Assembly (NCBI RefSeq): GCF_000682735.1
Contig: NZ_AWFD01000002.1
Location: 1-64,000, forward strand
Direction: 5' to 3'
Source of the DNA: Hyphomonas sp. CY54-11-8
Lineage (GTDB): Bacteria; Pseudomonadota; Alphaproteobacteria; Caulobacterales; Hyphomonadaceae
DNA length: 64,000 bases
Below the pieces are notes generated by a model that saw nothing but the letters and a program-made list of their open reading frames with translations, was not told the origin of the DNA and ran no database searches. The position numbers and the translations under genes are program-made. Positions 43,283 through 51,458 of the stretch are shown one piece after another (the first letter of the stretch is position 1; each line of letters begins with the position of its first letter).

Positions 43283-44353
43283 ATGCTGCGCCGCTCAATT
43301 CACTTTGCCACCCTGCTTCTGCTCGCAACCTGCACCGGTACGCCGGACATGCCGGAGGCGCCCAGGGTCGCCATGCCAGACGCAGACTCAGCCTGGAGTC
43401 TGGACACGGTCGCAGAGCGCCTTTCCGAGGCTTCCTGCCCGGCAGGAACTGGCTATTCGACTCCAGCCCCGATCAGGATTTCCGCCAGTCCAATCGAACT
43501 TGGGCCTGAAGACGAGATCGCCAAGCGACTTTCCGATGATGTATCGTATGCTGGTGGATGGGCACTGACGTCGGATAATGCGAGCTTTGGCGGCCTTTCC
43601 GATCTCGCACTCGACGGCGACGGCAACCTGCTCGCGGTTGCCGATGATGGTGCGTTTGTCTGGATCAACCTTGAGAACGACACACCCAACGGTAACGGTC
43701 AGCTTGCCTACATGCTGGGAGCAGACGGTAATCTGCTCCAAGGCAAGTCATTGGGGGATGCTGAGGGTCTGGCGGTCCGGAATGGTCTTGCCATAGTCAG
43801 TTTTGAGCGCACCCATCGCATCTCGGCATTTGACCTGGATCGCTGCGGGGCGGCCGCGGTCGAGGCCTCCATCAGCCCGTTGCCGGACACATATGCAGAC
43901 CGCCTCGTCGATGAGAATCGCGGTGCTGAAGCCCTCACAGTCACTCCAGAAGGCAATATCCTGTTCGGGTACGAGACAGTGGAGAACGGTCATTCGCCTA
44001 TCGGCGCGGTGGCAAACCTCCAGGAAGCTGGCTGGACAGACGAAGTCGCGCCCAATCCGGCCGGTTACGCCTTTGTCGGGTTTGATACTGTTCAAATTGA
44101 CGGCGAGGACGAGACCTTCTGGCTATTCCGCAGCTACGATCCCATCCGCGGCAATCGCAATGTGTTGCACTGGCGGAACGGCGACAGGGAGATCGTTCTC
44201 ACCCGCCCGCTGGCTGTCGACAATTACGAAGGCATCACCGTCATGGACCTTGGAGACGGTATGGCCCGGGTCTGGATTATCTCCGACGATAATTTCAATC
44301 CACAGCAGCGCACGCTCCTGCTCGCCTTCGACATTGCAGTCGCTTCAGAATAA
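43283..44353 (+). CDS. Esterase-like activity of phytase domain protein, lipoprotein
   Basis: 356 residues from ATG 43283. A short signal peptide with lipobox LLATC ends near residue 17. The rest matches the phytase-like beta-propeller (pfam13449 style): GGLSDLALDGDGNLLAVADDGAF, AEGLAVRNGLAIVSFERTHRIS, GAEALTVTPEGNILFGYE, and DNYEGITVMDLGDGMARVWIISDDNF. Function is not well established; phosphoesterase or metal-binding roles are proposed for the family. It carries strings of acidic residues near its loops. Confidence 0.88.
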   Translation: MLRRSIHFATLLLLATCTGTPDMPEAPRVAMPDADSAWSLDTVAERLSEASCPAGTGYSTPAPIRISASPIELGPEDEIAKRLSDDVSYAGGWALTSDNASFGGLSDLALDGDGNLLAVADDGAFVWINLENDTPNGNGQLAYMLGADGNLLQGKSLGDAEGLAVRNGLAIVSFERTHRISAFDLDRCGAAAVEASISPLPDTYADRLVDENRGAEALTVTPEGNILFGYETVENGHSPIGAVANLQEAGWTDEVAPNPAGYAFVGFDTVQIDGEDETFWLFRSYDPIRGNRNVLHWRNGDREIVLTRPLAVDNYEGITVMDLGDGMARVWIISDDNFNPQQRTLLLAFDIAVASE

Positions 44354-44394
44354 TCCCGCTTACAATCGAGCGCGTTCACGCCTACATCTGATCT

Positions 44395-44561
44395 TGCACA
44401 AGGGCTGCGGCGTGCGCGAAGGGACTGATCTCCGGCGACCTTACTTTCCGTCAGGGAGCTGGCAATCTGGATGGGGCCGTGGCCCCGTCTCATCCGGCGC
44501 CCACCTAGTCTCTAGGTTGACGGGAGTGAATATGCCCTGCGGCGGTTGCGGTTCTTGTGCA
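44395..44561 (+). ncRNA. ssrS: 6S RNA
   Basis: The interval directly upstream of the 5-formyl-THF cyclo-ligase gene is the usual 6S RNA position. It has the expected long hairpin form: TGCACAAG at 44395-44402 pairs with CTTGTGCA at 44554-44561, and inner segments such as GGGGCC...GGCCCC (44473-44486) and CCTAGTCTCTAGG form the apical arms. 6S RNA mimics an open promoter and sequesters housekeeping RNA polymerase in stationary phase. Ends are estimated from pairing. Confidence 0.72.
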
Positions 44562-44628
44562 CATTTCCCGCAGCCTTTGCGTTTAAGAGGGCGTGACGCC
44601 CTGGCCGGACCTCTCTAAGGCTGGCTGC

Positions 44629-45234
44629 ATGACCTCAGCTCCGCCCGATAAGATCCAACTACGACACCGAATGCGCACCATTCGCGCCGAAGCCGCTGCG
44701 CGCGATCCCGACGCTGCAGAGAAAATCGCTGACCTGTTTCCGATGAAATTGCTGCAGCGCTACGGTCCGGTCGTTTCCGGCTATGTCCCGATCAATGAGG
44801 AACTGGACCCTATGCCGCTGATGAAGCGGCTGGCTGACGCAGGGGCTGAACTGTGCCTGCCTCGGATGTTGCCGAAAGGCGGGATTTCATGGCGCCTGTG
44901 GAGCTTTGGCGAACCGCTGGAGCGACGCCCGTTCGGCTTAAGCGAACCCACGGAGGATGCTCCTGAAGCCCACCCAACGCTTATCCTGACCCCATTGCTG
45001 GCGTTCGATGCGAAGGGCAATCGCCTCGGCTATGGTAAAGGCCACTACGATCAGGCGCTGCAAACGTTAAGATCCGAAGGCCGGGCATTTGCCTGTGCGG
45101 TAGCTTATGCCGCCCAGCAGATCGACGATGTTCCTGCTGAACCGCACGATCAACCGCTTGATTGGGCCATCACTCCGGCAGGCTCCATTCCGCTGTTCAT
45201 GATGCGCAATATGGCGGCTCTGAAACAGGGTTAA
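44629..45234 (+). CDS. ygfA: 5-formyltetrahydrofolate cyclo-ligase
   Basis: 201 residues from ATG 44629. Motifs include YVPINEELDPMPLMKRLADAG, LPRMLPKGG, LILTPLLAFDAKGNRLGYGKGHYDQAL, the last being the ATP/folate-binding GYGKGHYD signature. It converts 5-formyl-THF to 5,10-methenyl-THF using ATP. It directly follows the 6S RNA gene, as in many bacteria. The GH16 gene starts within its stop codon. Confidence 0.94.
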   Translation: MTSAPPDKIQLRHRMRTIRAEAAARDPDAAEKIADLFPMKLLQRYGPVVSGYVPINEELDPMPLMKRLADAGAELCLPRMLPKGGISWRLWSFGEPLERRPFGLSEPTEDAPEAHPTLILTPLLAFDAKGNRLGYGKGHYDQALQTLRSEGRAFACAVAYAAQQIDDVPAEPHDQPLDWAITPAGSIPLFMMRNMAALKQG

Positions 45235-46298
45235 TGGCCCGTTTCTTGCGATGGCCCGAATTGAGATCGGACCATCGAATGCCAACAGACACTACAGATC
45301 GCAGCCTGAAGAACTTCTTACAGGACTGGCAACCCCGGGCCGTCGTGGCTGCGGTTGTGGTGGCTTTTGCCCTTTGCGTCGCCATTTTTTCGGCTCTTCG
45401 ACACCCGTCGGAACCTCCCGAGTCACCCACCAACCGGGCTGCTGCCCCGCGGGTCGCCGACATGGCCCCCGTGGTCCCCTGGATCCCCAACCGCTCGGTA
45501 AACACACATCAGAAAATTCCTGCACGCCGGGAAGGTCCCTACACTCTGCAGCCTGATGCACCGATGCTGAAGTCAGATGGCGCGTTCATTTCCATTCTCG
45601 GAAACGGCCTGCCAGCAGAGCGATTTTACATTTCCGAGCATAGCAATGACGACAGTTTCCAGGGCGGCGACTGGGTTCGCGAAAATGTGGTGTCTGGTCC
45701 TGACGGGCTCCGTCTGGACGTCACAGCGACGGGAAATCCGAAAAAGCCGTACGGACTGGCAGAGGTCTCGGTACTCGGCACCTATGGTTACGGTCGCTAT
45801 GAAACGATCATGCGCCCGGCAAAGGGATCCGGGCTTGTGTCAGCTTTTTTCACCTACACCGGCCCCTATTTTGGCAACCCGCATGACGAGATCGATATCG
45901 AATTCGTCGGGAAAGACACCAGCATCGTTGAGCTGAACTACTTCCATAAAGGCAAAACCGGCAACAGCGCGCGGATCAAATTGCCGTTTGACGCTTCCCA
46001 GCAGGATCACCTCTATGCTTTCGACTGGAAACCTGAAGGCATCAGCTGGTATGTCGATGGGAAGCTGATCTACCAGACGCCGGTGAACGATCCGCATTTG
46101 CCCAAGAATGCCGGGCGACTGTTCGTGAGCAATTGGACCGGAAAGAAAGAACTGCAGCAATGGCACGGCGCTCCGGACTTCGGTGACCGCGGTTCAGCTT
46201 ACTATTCCTGCATCTCCTACACGCCGCTTGGCGAGAATACTCGCCGCTGTGCTGATATTTTCCAGCCCGGCACGCAATTCCCGGCAGCCGGCGAATGA
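45234..46298 (+). CDS. Glycoside hydrolase family 16 (membrane-anchored beta-glucanase-like)
   Basis: 354 residues from ATG 45234 (TAATG overlap with ygfA); ATG 45279 (MPTDTTDRSLKNF) is an alternative with about 15 fewer residues. A single membrane segment near residues 38-55 (AVVAAVVVAFALCVAIFS) suggests an anchor. The GH16 catalytic motif HDEIDIEFVG (nucleophile Glu and acid/base Glu near 219-223) and WYVDGKLIY are present. GH16 enzymes cut beta-1,3 or 1,3-1,4 glucans and related polymers. Substrate is unknown. A hairpin follows. Confidence 0.9.
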   Translation: MARFLRWPELRSDHRMPTDTTDRSLKNFLQDWQPRAVVAAVVVAFALCVAIFSALRHPSEPPESPTNRAAAPRVADMAPVVPWIPNRSVNTHQKIPARREGPYTLQPDAPMLKSDGAFISILGNGLPAERFYISEHSNDDSFQGGDWVRENVVSGPDGLRLDVTATGNPKKPYGLAEVSVLGTYGYGRYETIMRPAKGSGLVSAFFTYTGPYFGNPHDEIDIEFVGKDTSIVELNYFHKGKTGNSARIKLPFDASQQDHLYAFDWKPEGISWYVDGKLIYQTPVNDPHLPKNAGRLFVSNWTGKKELQQWHGAPDFGDRGSAYYSCISYTPLGENTRRCADIFQPGTQFPAAGE

Positions 46299-46311
46299 GA
46301 CATCCATAAAA

Positions 46312-46338
46312 CGGCGCCACTCCACCGGAGCAGCGCCG
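46312..46338. terminator. Bidirectional hairpin between GH16 gene and DUF1476 gene
   Basis: CGGCGC pairs with GCGCCG around an inner CTCC/GGAG stem, separated by a CA/CA internal loop. It is followed by CTTTGTTT on the plus strand and by TTTTATGG on the minus strand, so it could terminate both convergent genes. Confidence 0.75.
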
Positions 46339-46367
46339 CTTTGTTTGAATACAATAAAGATACTCTA

Positions 46368-46688
46368 TTATTCGTCGATGACCTGCGAACGGGCTTCCGG
46401 AAGCAAGACCGCCATTTGCTCGCGGATCTCCGCATCGCTGGTGCCCGTCTTGGCCTTGTCGAGGTCTGCACGAACCTTGCGGAAAACATCCTCGTCGCCT
46501 GCTTCTTCGAGGTCCGACAGTACGACCGTTTTCGCATAGGCTTCTGCGTCGTCTTCCCCCATGCCCATGACACCCGCGGCCCACAAGCCGAGCAGCTTGT
46601 TCCGCCGGTTCATGACCTTGAACTGTTGTTCCTCGGTGAGCGCAAACCGCGCTTCTTCCGCGCGCTCCCGATCGTTGAATGTGCTCAT
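46368..46688 (-). CDS. DUF1476 protein, F1-ATPase zeta-type inhibitor subunit
   Basis: 106 residues from ATG 46688; an open extension to 46841 is not used. It contains MSTFNDRERAEEARFALTEE, NRRNKLLGLWAAGVMGM and EDVFRKVRADLDKAKTGTSDAEI, the DUF1476 signature. In Paracoccus this protein is the zeta subunit that blocks ATP hydrolysis by F1. It is divergent from purC, a conserved alphaproteobacterial neighbour. Confidence 0.93.
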   Translation of the reverse strand: MSTFNDRERAEEARFALTEEQQFKVMNRRNKLLGLWAAGVMGMGEDDAEAYAKTVVLSDLEEAGDEDVFRKVRADLDKAKTGTSDAEIREQMAVLLPEARSQVIDE

Positions 46689-46869
46689 CACAGGACCTTT
46701 CCAATAACTAGACCTTGGCGGGATATAGAGTCCTCGGCAAGGTGTGTGCAATAATTGTTTCCCGCGACGGATTGGCGTAACAGGAGCCGCTAGCGGAGGG
46801 GCTGCGGCGATTCCTGTCCAGTGAGACCGTCCCGGCCCCATTACAGGGGCTCATGAAAGGGGTTTATCC

Positions 46870-47643
46870 ATGAACAAACGGCGTGTCGTTTATGAAGGCA
46901 AGGCCAAGATTCTCTATGAGGGTCCGGAGCCAGGCACCCTTATTCAGTATTTCAAGGATGATACGACGGCTTTTGACGCCCAGAAGCGCGCTGTTCTGGA
47001 TGGCAAAGGCGTTCTGAACAACCGCATCAGCGAGTTCATGATGACCCGCCTGGCTGGCGTTGGCATTCCGACCCACTTCATCCGCCGCCTCAATATGCGT
47101 GAGCAGCTGATCAAGAAGGTCGAGATCATCCCCCTGGAGGTTGTGGTGCGCAATGTGGCTGCGGGCTCTCTGGCCAAGCGTCTCGGCATTGAAGAAGGCC
47201 AGGTCCTGCCTCGTCCGATCGTCGAGTTCTACTACAAGGACGATGCGCTGCATGATCCGCTGGTGACAGAGGAACACATCGCCGCCTTCGGCTGGGCCGG
47301 CCCTCAGGAATATGACGATCTGGTTTCCCTCGCCCTGCGCGTGAATGATTTCATGTCAGGCCTGTTCGCAGCCGTGGGTATCCGCCTGATCGACTTCAAG
47401 CTGGAATTCGGCCGCTATTTCGAGGGCGATGCGGAGATCCCGCGCATTCTGCTGGCCGACGAGATCAGCCCAGATTCCTGCCGCTTGTGGGACTTCGAAA
47501 CAGACGACAAGCTGGACAAGGACCGCTTCCGCCGCGACCTCGGCGGGGTAACAGAAGCCTATGCAGAAGTCGCGCGCCGCCTCGGAATTATCCGGGAATC
47601 CGGAGAAACCGACAACGTCGTCAGCTTCAACAGCGGCAAGTAA
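46870..47643 (+). CDS. purC: Phosphoribosylaminoimidazolesuccinocarboxamide synthase
   Basis: 257 residues. [20 protein letters not shown] gives the nucleotide-binding loop, with [21 protein letters not shown] and [10 protein letters not shown], and [15 protein letters not shown] as the SAICAR synthase signature. The enzyme condenses CAIR and aspartate in purine synthesis. AAAGGGG precedes the ATG. purS follows 92 bp later. Confidence 0.97.
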   Translation: MNKRRVVYEGKAKILYEGPEPGTLIQYFKDDTTAFDAQKRAVLDGKGVLNNRISEFMMTRLAGVGIPTHFIRRLNMREQLIKKVEIIPLEVVVRNVAAGSLAKRLGIEEGQVLPRPIVEFYYKDDALHDPLVTEEHIAAFGWAGPQEYDDLVSLALRVNDFMSGLFAAVGIRLIDFKLEFGRYFEGDAEIPRILLADEISPDSCRLWDFETDDKLDKDRFRRDLGGVTEAYAEVARRLGIIRESGETDNVVSFNSGK

Positions 47644-47735
47644 ACCGGACTACCCTGTTACTGCCGAAAATATTCCAATCGCCGGGCAATTGCGCTAGAT
47701 GAGGCGCGACTCGCACCCCGCCAGGAGACCATCGG

Positions 47736-47981
47736 ATGAAAGCCATTGTGCATGTTGCCCTGAAGAACGGCGTGCTGGACCCTCAAGGCAAGGCAGTTGC
47801 CGATACGCTGGCACGTATGGGGTACAAGGAAGTGGAAGGCGCCCGCATCGGCAAGGTCATTGAACTCGACCTCGAAGATGGGCTCAGCGAGGCAGACGCA
47901 AATACCCGCGTCAAAGAGATGTGCGAGAAACTCCTCGCGAACACTGTGATCGAAAGCTATCGCATCGATCTTCAGGGCTGA
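47736..47981 (+). CDS. purS: Phosphoribosylformylglycinamidine synthase subunit PurS
   Basis: 81 residues: MKAIVHVALKNGVLDPQGKAV, LARMGYKEVEGARIGKVIELDL and TRVKEMCEKLLANTVIESY. PurS is the small structural subunit of three-part FGAM synthetase and needs PurQ and PurL. AGGAG precedes the ATG. Neither purQ nor purL follows; the convergent DUF1579-like gene overlaps its end by 10 bp. Confidence 0.96.
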   Translation: MKAIVHVALKNGVLDPQGKAVADTLARMGYKEVEGARIGKVIELDLEDGLSEADANTRVKEMCEKLLANTVIESYRIDLQG

Positions 47982-48529
47982 TCGGCTTCCTCGTCCTTGC
48001 GCACATAACGCCCGACAAACCAGTCAGACCATTTGCCCGTTTCGGTGTCTTTTTGCCGGAAGTGCTGTGTGACTGAGCCATCTGCATTCAGAGTCCACTC
48101 CCCCGTGAATGGCGCCACGCCGACTCCACCACGATTGCGGATCTCTCCCTCCAGCAGCATGGATCCGGTATCGGTCGGCCCGCCGGAATAGTCGATTATA
48201 CCGCCTGCATTCACCCAGATCTGGCGCCATTTCCCGGTACCGGGATCGAAGAAATTGTAGCTTTGTCCGGTACCGCCCCCGCTATTGGTCCAGTGCTCAA
48301 TCAGGAGACAACCATGCTCCGCTGGCTGGATCGAATTCGTGCCCGCGAGATTTCCGGCCTGGTCGTAAACGTTCCAGTCCCCAATCCAGAAATCGAACTG
48401 GTGATAAACCGCGTCACTGCATGGCGGCGGTGGGTTAGCGGCTGGCGCCGGCGTGGATTGACCGGCCTCGACGGTTAAAGCCAAACAGGCAGTCACAGCA
48501 AGCGCCGGTAAGACGAGTATTTTTCGCAT
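47972..48529 (-). CDS. Secreted DUF1579-like protein
   Basis: 185 residues. A signal peptide (about 1-22, LALTVEAGQ) precedes a Pro-rich spacer and a lipocalin-like beta domain with FDFWIGDWNVYDQAGNLAGTN, GCLLIEHW and SYNFFDPGTGKWRQIWVNAGG. The motif resembles DUF1579. A fatty-acid- or small-molecule-binding role is possible, but the function is unknown. It overlaps the purS end convergently by 10 bp, so it is likely a later insertion in a purS-purQ-purL context. Confidence 0.78.
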   Translation of the reverse strand: MRKILVLPALAVTACLALTVEAGQSTPAPAANPPPPCSDAVYHQFDFWIGDWNVYDQAGNLAGTNSIQPAEHGCLLIEHWTNSGGGTGQSYNFFDPGTGKWRQIWVNAGGIIDYSGGPTDTGSMLLEGEIRNRGGVGVAPFTGEWTLNADGSVTQHFRQKDTETGKWSDWFVGRYVRKDEEADQP

Positions 48530-48630
48530 GGGGCTTCTCCGGTATCTTCCAAAAGAAAGCCAGACATAGCTCCCATAATCAAATCACTATCGATTTCCGG
48601 ATAGGCGTTCTGGTCTCAACACCAAAATAT

Positions 48631-48646
48631 AAGTGAGCATTCACTT
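48631..48646. promoter_or_regulatory. Palindromic TetR-type operator candidate
   Basis: AAGTGA and TCACTT arms are perfectly complementary around a GCAT centre. A second AAGTGA half-site follows at 48676-48681. It lies 50 bp before the tetR-like ATG in an AT-rich promoter area, suggesting autoregulation. Confidence 0.6.
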
Positions 48647-48695
48647 GCATATATTGCATTTCGTGCTATCTGTTTAAGTGAGCACGGAGCCTTCT

Positions 48696-49304
48696 ATGAC
48701 AAGAAATATCGCGGCGACCAATACCACTGCCAAGAAAACGCGGGCGCGTAATGCGCGGCCAAAAATCGAGCGCGCGGCGTTGAAACTCTTCGTCCATGAG
48801 GGGGTGGATGCCGCAACAACGCGAGAGATCGCTGAAAAGGCCGGCGTGTCGGAAGGAGCGCTGTACCGGCACTACAAAGGCAAGGACCAGCTGGCCCTCA
48901 GTCTGTTCATGGAAACCCACAATCGCCTGGGCCAGATGATGCAAGAAGCCCTCTCCGGGGACGGCACGCTGGAAGACAAAGTGCACGCAGCCGTGAAAGC
49001 CTATTGTGAACTGGCGGATGAAGACTTCCTTCTGTTCTCTTTCCACCTTGTCTCACTCAACCGGTACCTTCCCTACGATAAAAAGCGCGAGGACGATCCC
49101 GTCTCCATTACAGAACGCATCATCGACGGATTGATGAATGAAGGCATGATCCCAAAAGGGGACCCTGCGCTGAAAGCGGCGATGGCACTCGGTGTGGTGA
49201 TGCAGGCCGGTCAGAACAAGATCTACAACCGGTTGCCCGGTCTTTTCGCTCAGCATGCTGACGCTATGGCACGCGCCGTCGTGGCCGTGCTGAAATCAGA
49301 ATAA
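48696..49304 (+). CDS. TetR-family transcriptional regulator
   Basis: 202 residues from ATG 48696, with GGAG seven bases upstream. The N-terminal HTH is AALKLFVHEGVDAATTREIAEKAGVSEGALYRHYKGKDQLALSLF. The C-terminal domain contains helices to GVVMQAGQNKIYNRL and is presumably a ligand pocket. It precedes the acyltransferase by 37 bp and likely controls it with the palindrome at 48631. Confidence 0.9.
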   Translation: MTRNIAATNTTAKKTRARNARPKIERAALKLFVHEGVDAATTREIAEKAGVSEGALYRHYKGKDQLALSLFMETHNRLGQMMQEALSGDGTLEDKVHAAVKAYCELADEDFLLFSFHLVSLNRYLPYDKKREDDPVSITERIIDGLMNEGMIPKGDPALKAAMALGVVMQAGQNKIYNRLPGLFAQHADAMARAVVAVLKSE

Positions 49305-49341
49305 TCGCCCACGATTGCCACAAGACAAAAGGAAACTCGCC

Positions 49342-50148
49342 ATGCGCGCAGCCCTGTTTACATTTGTCTATTACCTGCTTTCTGCCCTTTACGTTCTGAC
49401 CTCTGTGCCCTTCCTCATTCTGCCAGGGCACACACCAGTTCGGGCGATCATCCGCAGCTATACCCGCGCCATGAACCTGAACCTTCGGTGGGTGGCAGGT
49501 ATCCGCAAAGAAGTGCGAGGCCGGGACCAACTCCCCGAAGGGGCATTTATCCTTGCATCAAAGCACCAGAGCTGGGGGGACGGCTACCTTGTGTACCCGG
49601 AGGTCAAGAATCTCGCCTTCGTGACGGGTGACCATCTGGAGAAGTTTCCGCTCGTCGGCGGTATCCTGCGCAAGCTGGGAGCCATTGTAATCGACACCTG
49701 CGGTGGTGGGGACCGCAAGGCGGCATCCCTGCGCGAAGGCATGGAACGGGCCAAGCAGGACGGCCGGCGCATTCTCATCTATCCCGAAGGTCATCTGGCA
49801 CCGGTCGACTATCACTTCCGTTACAAGCCCGGCGTCTGGCACATGGCGCAGGCCATGCAGGCACCAGTCGTACCGGTCGCGACCAATATCGGCCTATACT
49901 GGCAGCAGCAGGAAAAGGAAAAACGTGCCGGCACGGCGGTCATCGAATTCCTCGAGCCTATCCCCTGGAACTTGCCGAAAGAGGAATTCATGGAACGCCT
50001 CACTGAAGTGGTGGAACAGCGGACCGCTGAACTGGTCGCAGAAGGCCGCGGCACGCCGGTCAAACGCGCCACTCTGATCCCTGATCCGCCGAAGGGCATG
50101 GAAGCCAGCCCGACGATGTCCGATCTCGCGGCCTTCAAGAAGGCTTAG
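49342..50148 (+). CDS. 1-acyl-sn-glycerol-3-phosphate acyltransferase (PlsC family)
   Basis: 268 residues from ATG 49342; AAAGGAAA lies upstream. The acyltransferase motif is SKHQSWGD (HX4D near residue 73), with YPEGHLAPVDY as block III and KFPLVGGILRKLGAIVIDT as block II. An N-terminal hydrophobic segment (ALFTFVYYLLSALYVLTSVPFLI) anchors it. It transfers a second acyl chain to lysophosphatidate. It is downstream of a TetR-family gene, so it may be a regulated paralogue of the housekeeping PlsC. Confidence 0.9.
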   Translation: MRAALFTFVYYLLSALYVLTSVPFLILPGHTPVRAIIRSYTRAMNLNLRWVAGIRKEVRGRDQLPEGAFILASKHQSWGDGYLVYPEVKNLAFVTGDHLEKFPLVGGILRKLGAIVIDTCGGGDRKAASLREGMERAKQDGRRILIYPEGHLAPVDYHFRYKPGVWHMAQAMQAPVVPVATNIGLYWQQQEKEKRAGTAVIEFLEPIPWNLPKEEFMERLTEVVEQRTAELVAEGRGTPVKRATLIPDPPKGMEASPTMSDLAAFKKA

Positions 50149-50642
50149 GCAACCGGTCCGAGCAGCGCCGCCCGCCACAATTCGCATTTCCGTTCGAAAG
50201 TCATCGAAGCATAGGCCGGGCTCGTGGAGGGCACAGCTGTCGATACAGCGCCGGCGGGTGAATATGCAGCGGCGTATTTGTCGAAACTCTTCGCAGCCTT
50301 ACCGCCATTCAGTGCGATACGGCGGATCTTTGGATGAGTGGCAAAGAAGTCCGAAAAATCGTTCGCCACTTCGGCCTTGATGTTCGCGTCGAGGCTACCT
50401 TCGCGCCGGCAAAGCTGCAGGACATCCCAAACTGCAACGCCATTTTCCATAAGGATCGCCTGGCGCTCAGCATAGGGCTTTTCCGGTCCTGCTCCGAACA
50501 GTTCACCCATGATCGGCCAGAACGCGTTCCGGCCGTGGGCATAGTACTGACCTGCTTCCAGGGACGCGACGCCAGGCATACTTCCAAGAATAAGACGCTG
50601 AGCGTCCGGCGCGGCTATCGGATCGAAGCCCTGAATGATCAA
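50145..50642 (-). CDS. DNA-deoxyinosine (hypoxanthine) glycosylase
   Basis: 165 residues from TTG 50642, which has GGAGG seven bases upstream. UDG-superfamily motifs of the hypoxanthine-DNA glycosylase family are LILGSMPGVASLEAGQYYAH, RNAFWPIMGELFG and AVPSTSPAYASM. The enzyme removes hypoxanthine (deaminated adenine) from DNA. It follows sufA by 28 bp on the same strand, but a suf link is not expected functionally. Confidence 0.9.
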   Translation of the reverse strand: MIIQGFDPIAAPDAQRLILGSMPGVASLEAGQYYAHGRNAFWPIMGELFGAGPEKPYAERQAILMENGVAVWDVLQLCRREGSLDANIKAEVANDFSDFFATHPKIRRIALNGGKAAKSFDKYAAAYSPAGAVSTAVPSTSPAYASMTFERKCELWRAALLGPVA

Positions 50643-50670
50643 GGCAGACCTCCTGCCCAGTGGGTCAGCT

Positions 50671-51030
50671 TTACGCTTCAGCGGCAGGGACGATCGTCAC
50701 GCTCTCGCCACAGCCACAGGCATCTGTCTGGTTTGGATTGTTGAAGACAAACTTCTCGTGCAGCGGCGTCACTTCAAAATCGACTTCACTGCCTAGCAGG
50801 AAAAGTACAGCTTTGGCGTCAATCAGGATGGTGACGCCATTGTCTTCGACCACTTCGTCCAGCGGTTCCGGCGCCATGGCATAGTCCATGACGTATTCCA
50901 TGCCGGCACAGCCGCCATTCTTCACGCCGACGCGCAGATAGCCTGCGCCGCGTTCTTCCATGATCTCTTTCACACGCGCGGCAGCGGCGTCTGAGAGCTT
51001 TACGGGCTTGGGTCTTGGTCGTCTGGCCAT
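50671..51030 (-). CDS. sufA: Iron-sulfur cluster A-type carrier (SufA/IscA family)
   Basis: 119 residues from ATG 51030. The A-type fold shows VKLSDAAAARVKEIM, VGVKNGGCAGMEYVMDY and NQTDACGCGESVTI, with the three conserved cysteines that hold or transfer clusters. It is last in the suf operon, 35 bp downstream of sufT. Confidence 0.94.
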   Translation of the reverse strand: MARRPRPKPVKLSDAAAARVKEIMEERGAGYLRVGVKNGGCAGMEYVMDYAMAPEPLDEVVEDNGVTILIDAKAVLFLLGSEVDFEVTPLHEKFVFNNPNQTDACGCGESVTIVPAAEA

Positions 51031-51065
51031 GAGGGAAAGATAGGGGCGCACCCCTTCCCGTTCAA

Positions 51066-51449
51066 TCAAAGCATGTTCAGCGCGAGGCGGGCTTCGTCGG
51101 ACATGCGCGACGGATCCCATGGCGGATCGAAGGTCAGCTGGACTTCGACATCCTTCACGCCTTCGACGGTGCGGGCGGCATTCTCCACCCATCCCGGCAT
51201 TTCGCCGGCCACCGGGCAACCGGGCGCAGTAAGTGTCATTTCGATATCGACCTTGCGGTCATCATCGATGTCGACTTTGTAGATCAGGCCAAGTTCGTAG
51301 ATGTCGACCGGGATCTCCGGATCGAACACGGTCTTGAACGCAGCGATCAGCGCATCGGTGATCTGGTTCAGCTCATCCTGTGGAATCGCTGAAGGCGCTG
51401 CAGTTTCAGCGGCAGCGTCCACGTCTCGGGAGGTCATGTCATCGGCCAT
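51066..51449 (-). CDS. sufT: SUF system protein SufT (DUF59/MIP18 family)
   Basis: 127 residues from ATG 51449 (GTG 51458 possible). The DUF59 core is ALIAAFKTVFDPEIPVDIYELGLIYKVDIDD, with TLTAPGCPVAGEMPGWVENA and VQLTFDPPWDPSRMSDEARLAL. The conserved Cys lies in PGCPV. SufT assists maturation of Fe-S proteins. It starts 10 bp after sufS. Confidence 0.93.
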   Translation of the reverse strand: MADDMTSRDVDAAAETAAPSAIPQDELNQITDALIAAFKTVFDPEIPVDIYELGLIYKVDIDDDRKVDIEMTLTAPGCPVAGEMPGWVENAARTVEGVKDVEVQLTFDPPWDPSRMSDEARLALNML

Positions 51450-51458
51450 ATGAGCCAC

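Noticed and set aside
46689..46869. Purine riboswitch or PurR site upstream of purC
   Set aside because: No purine-aptamer-like paired core or clear operator palindrome was recognised in this short interval.
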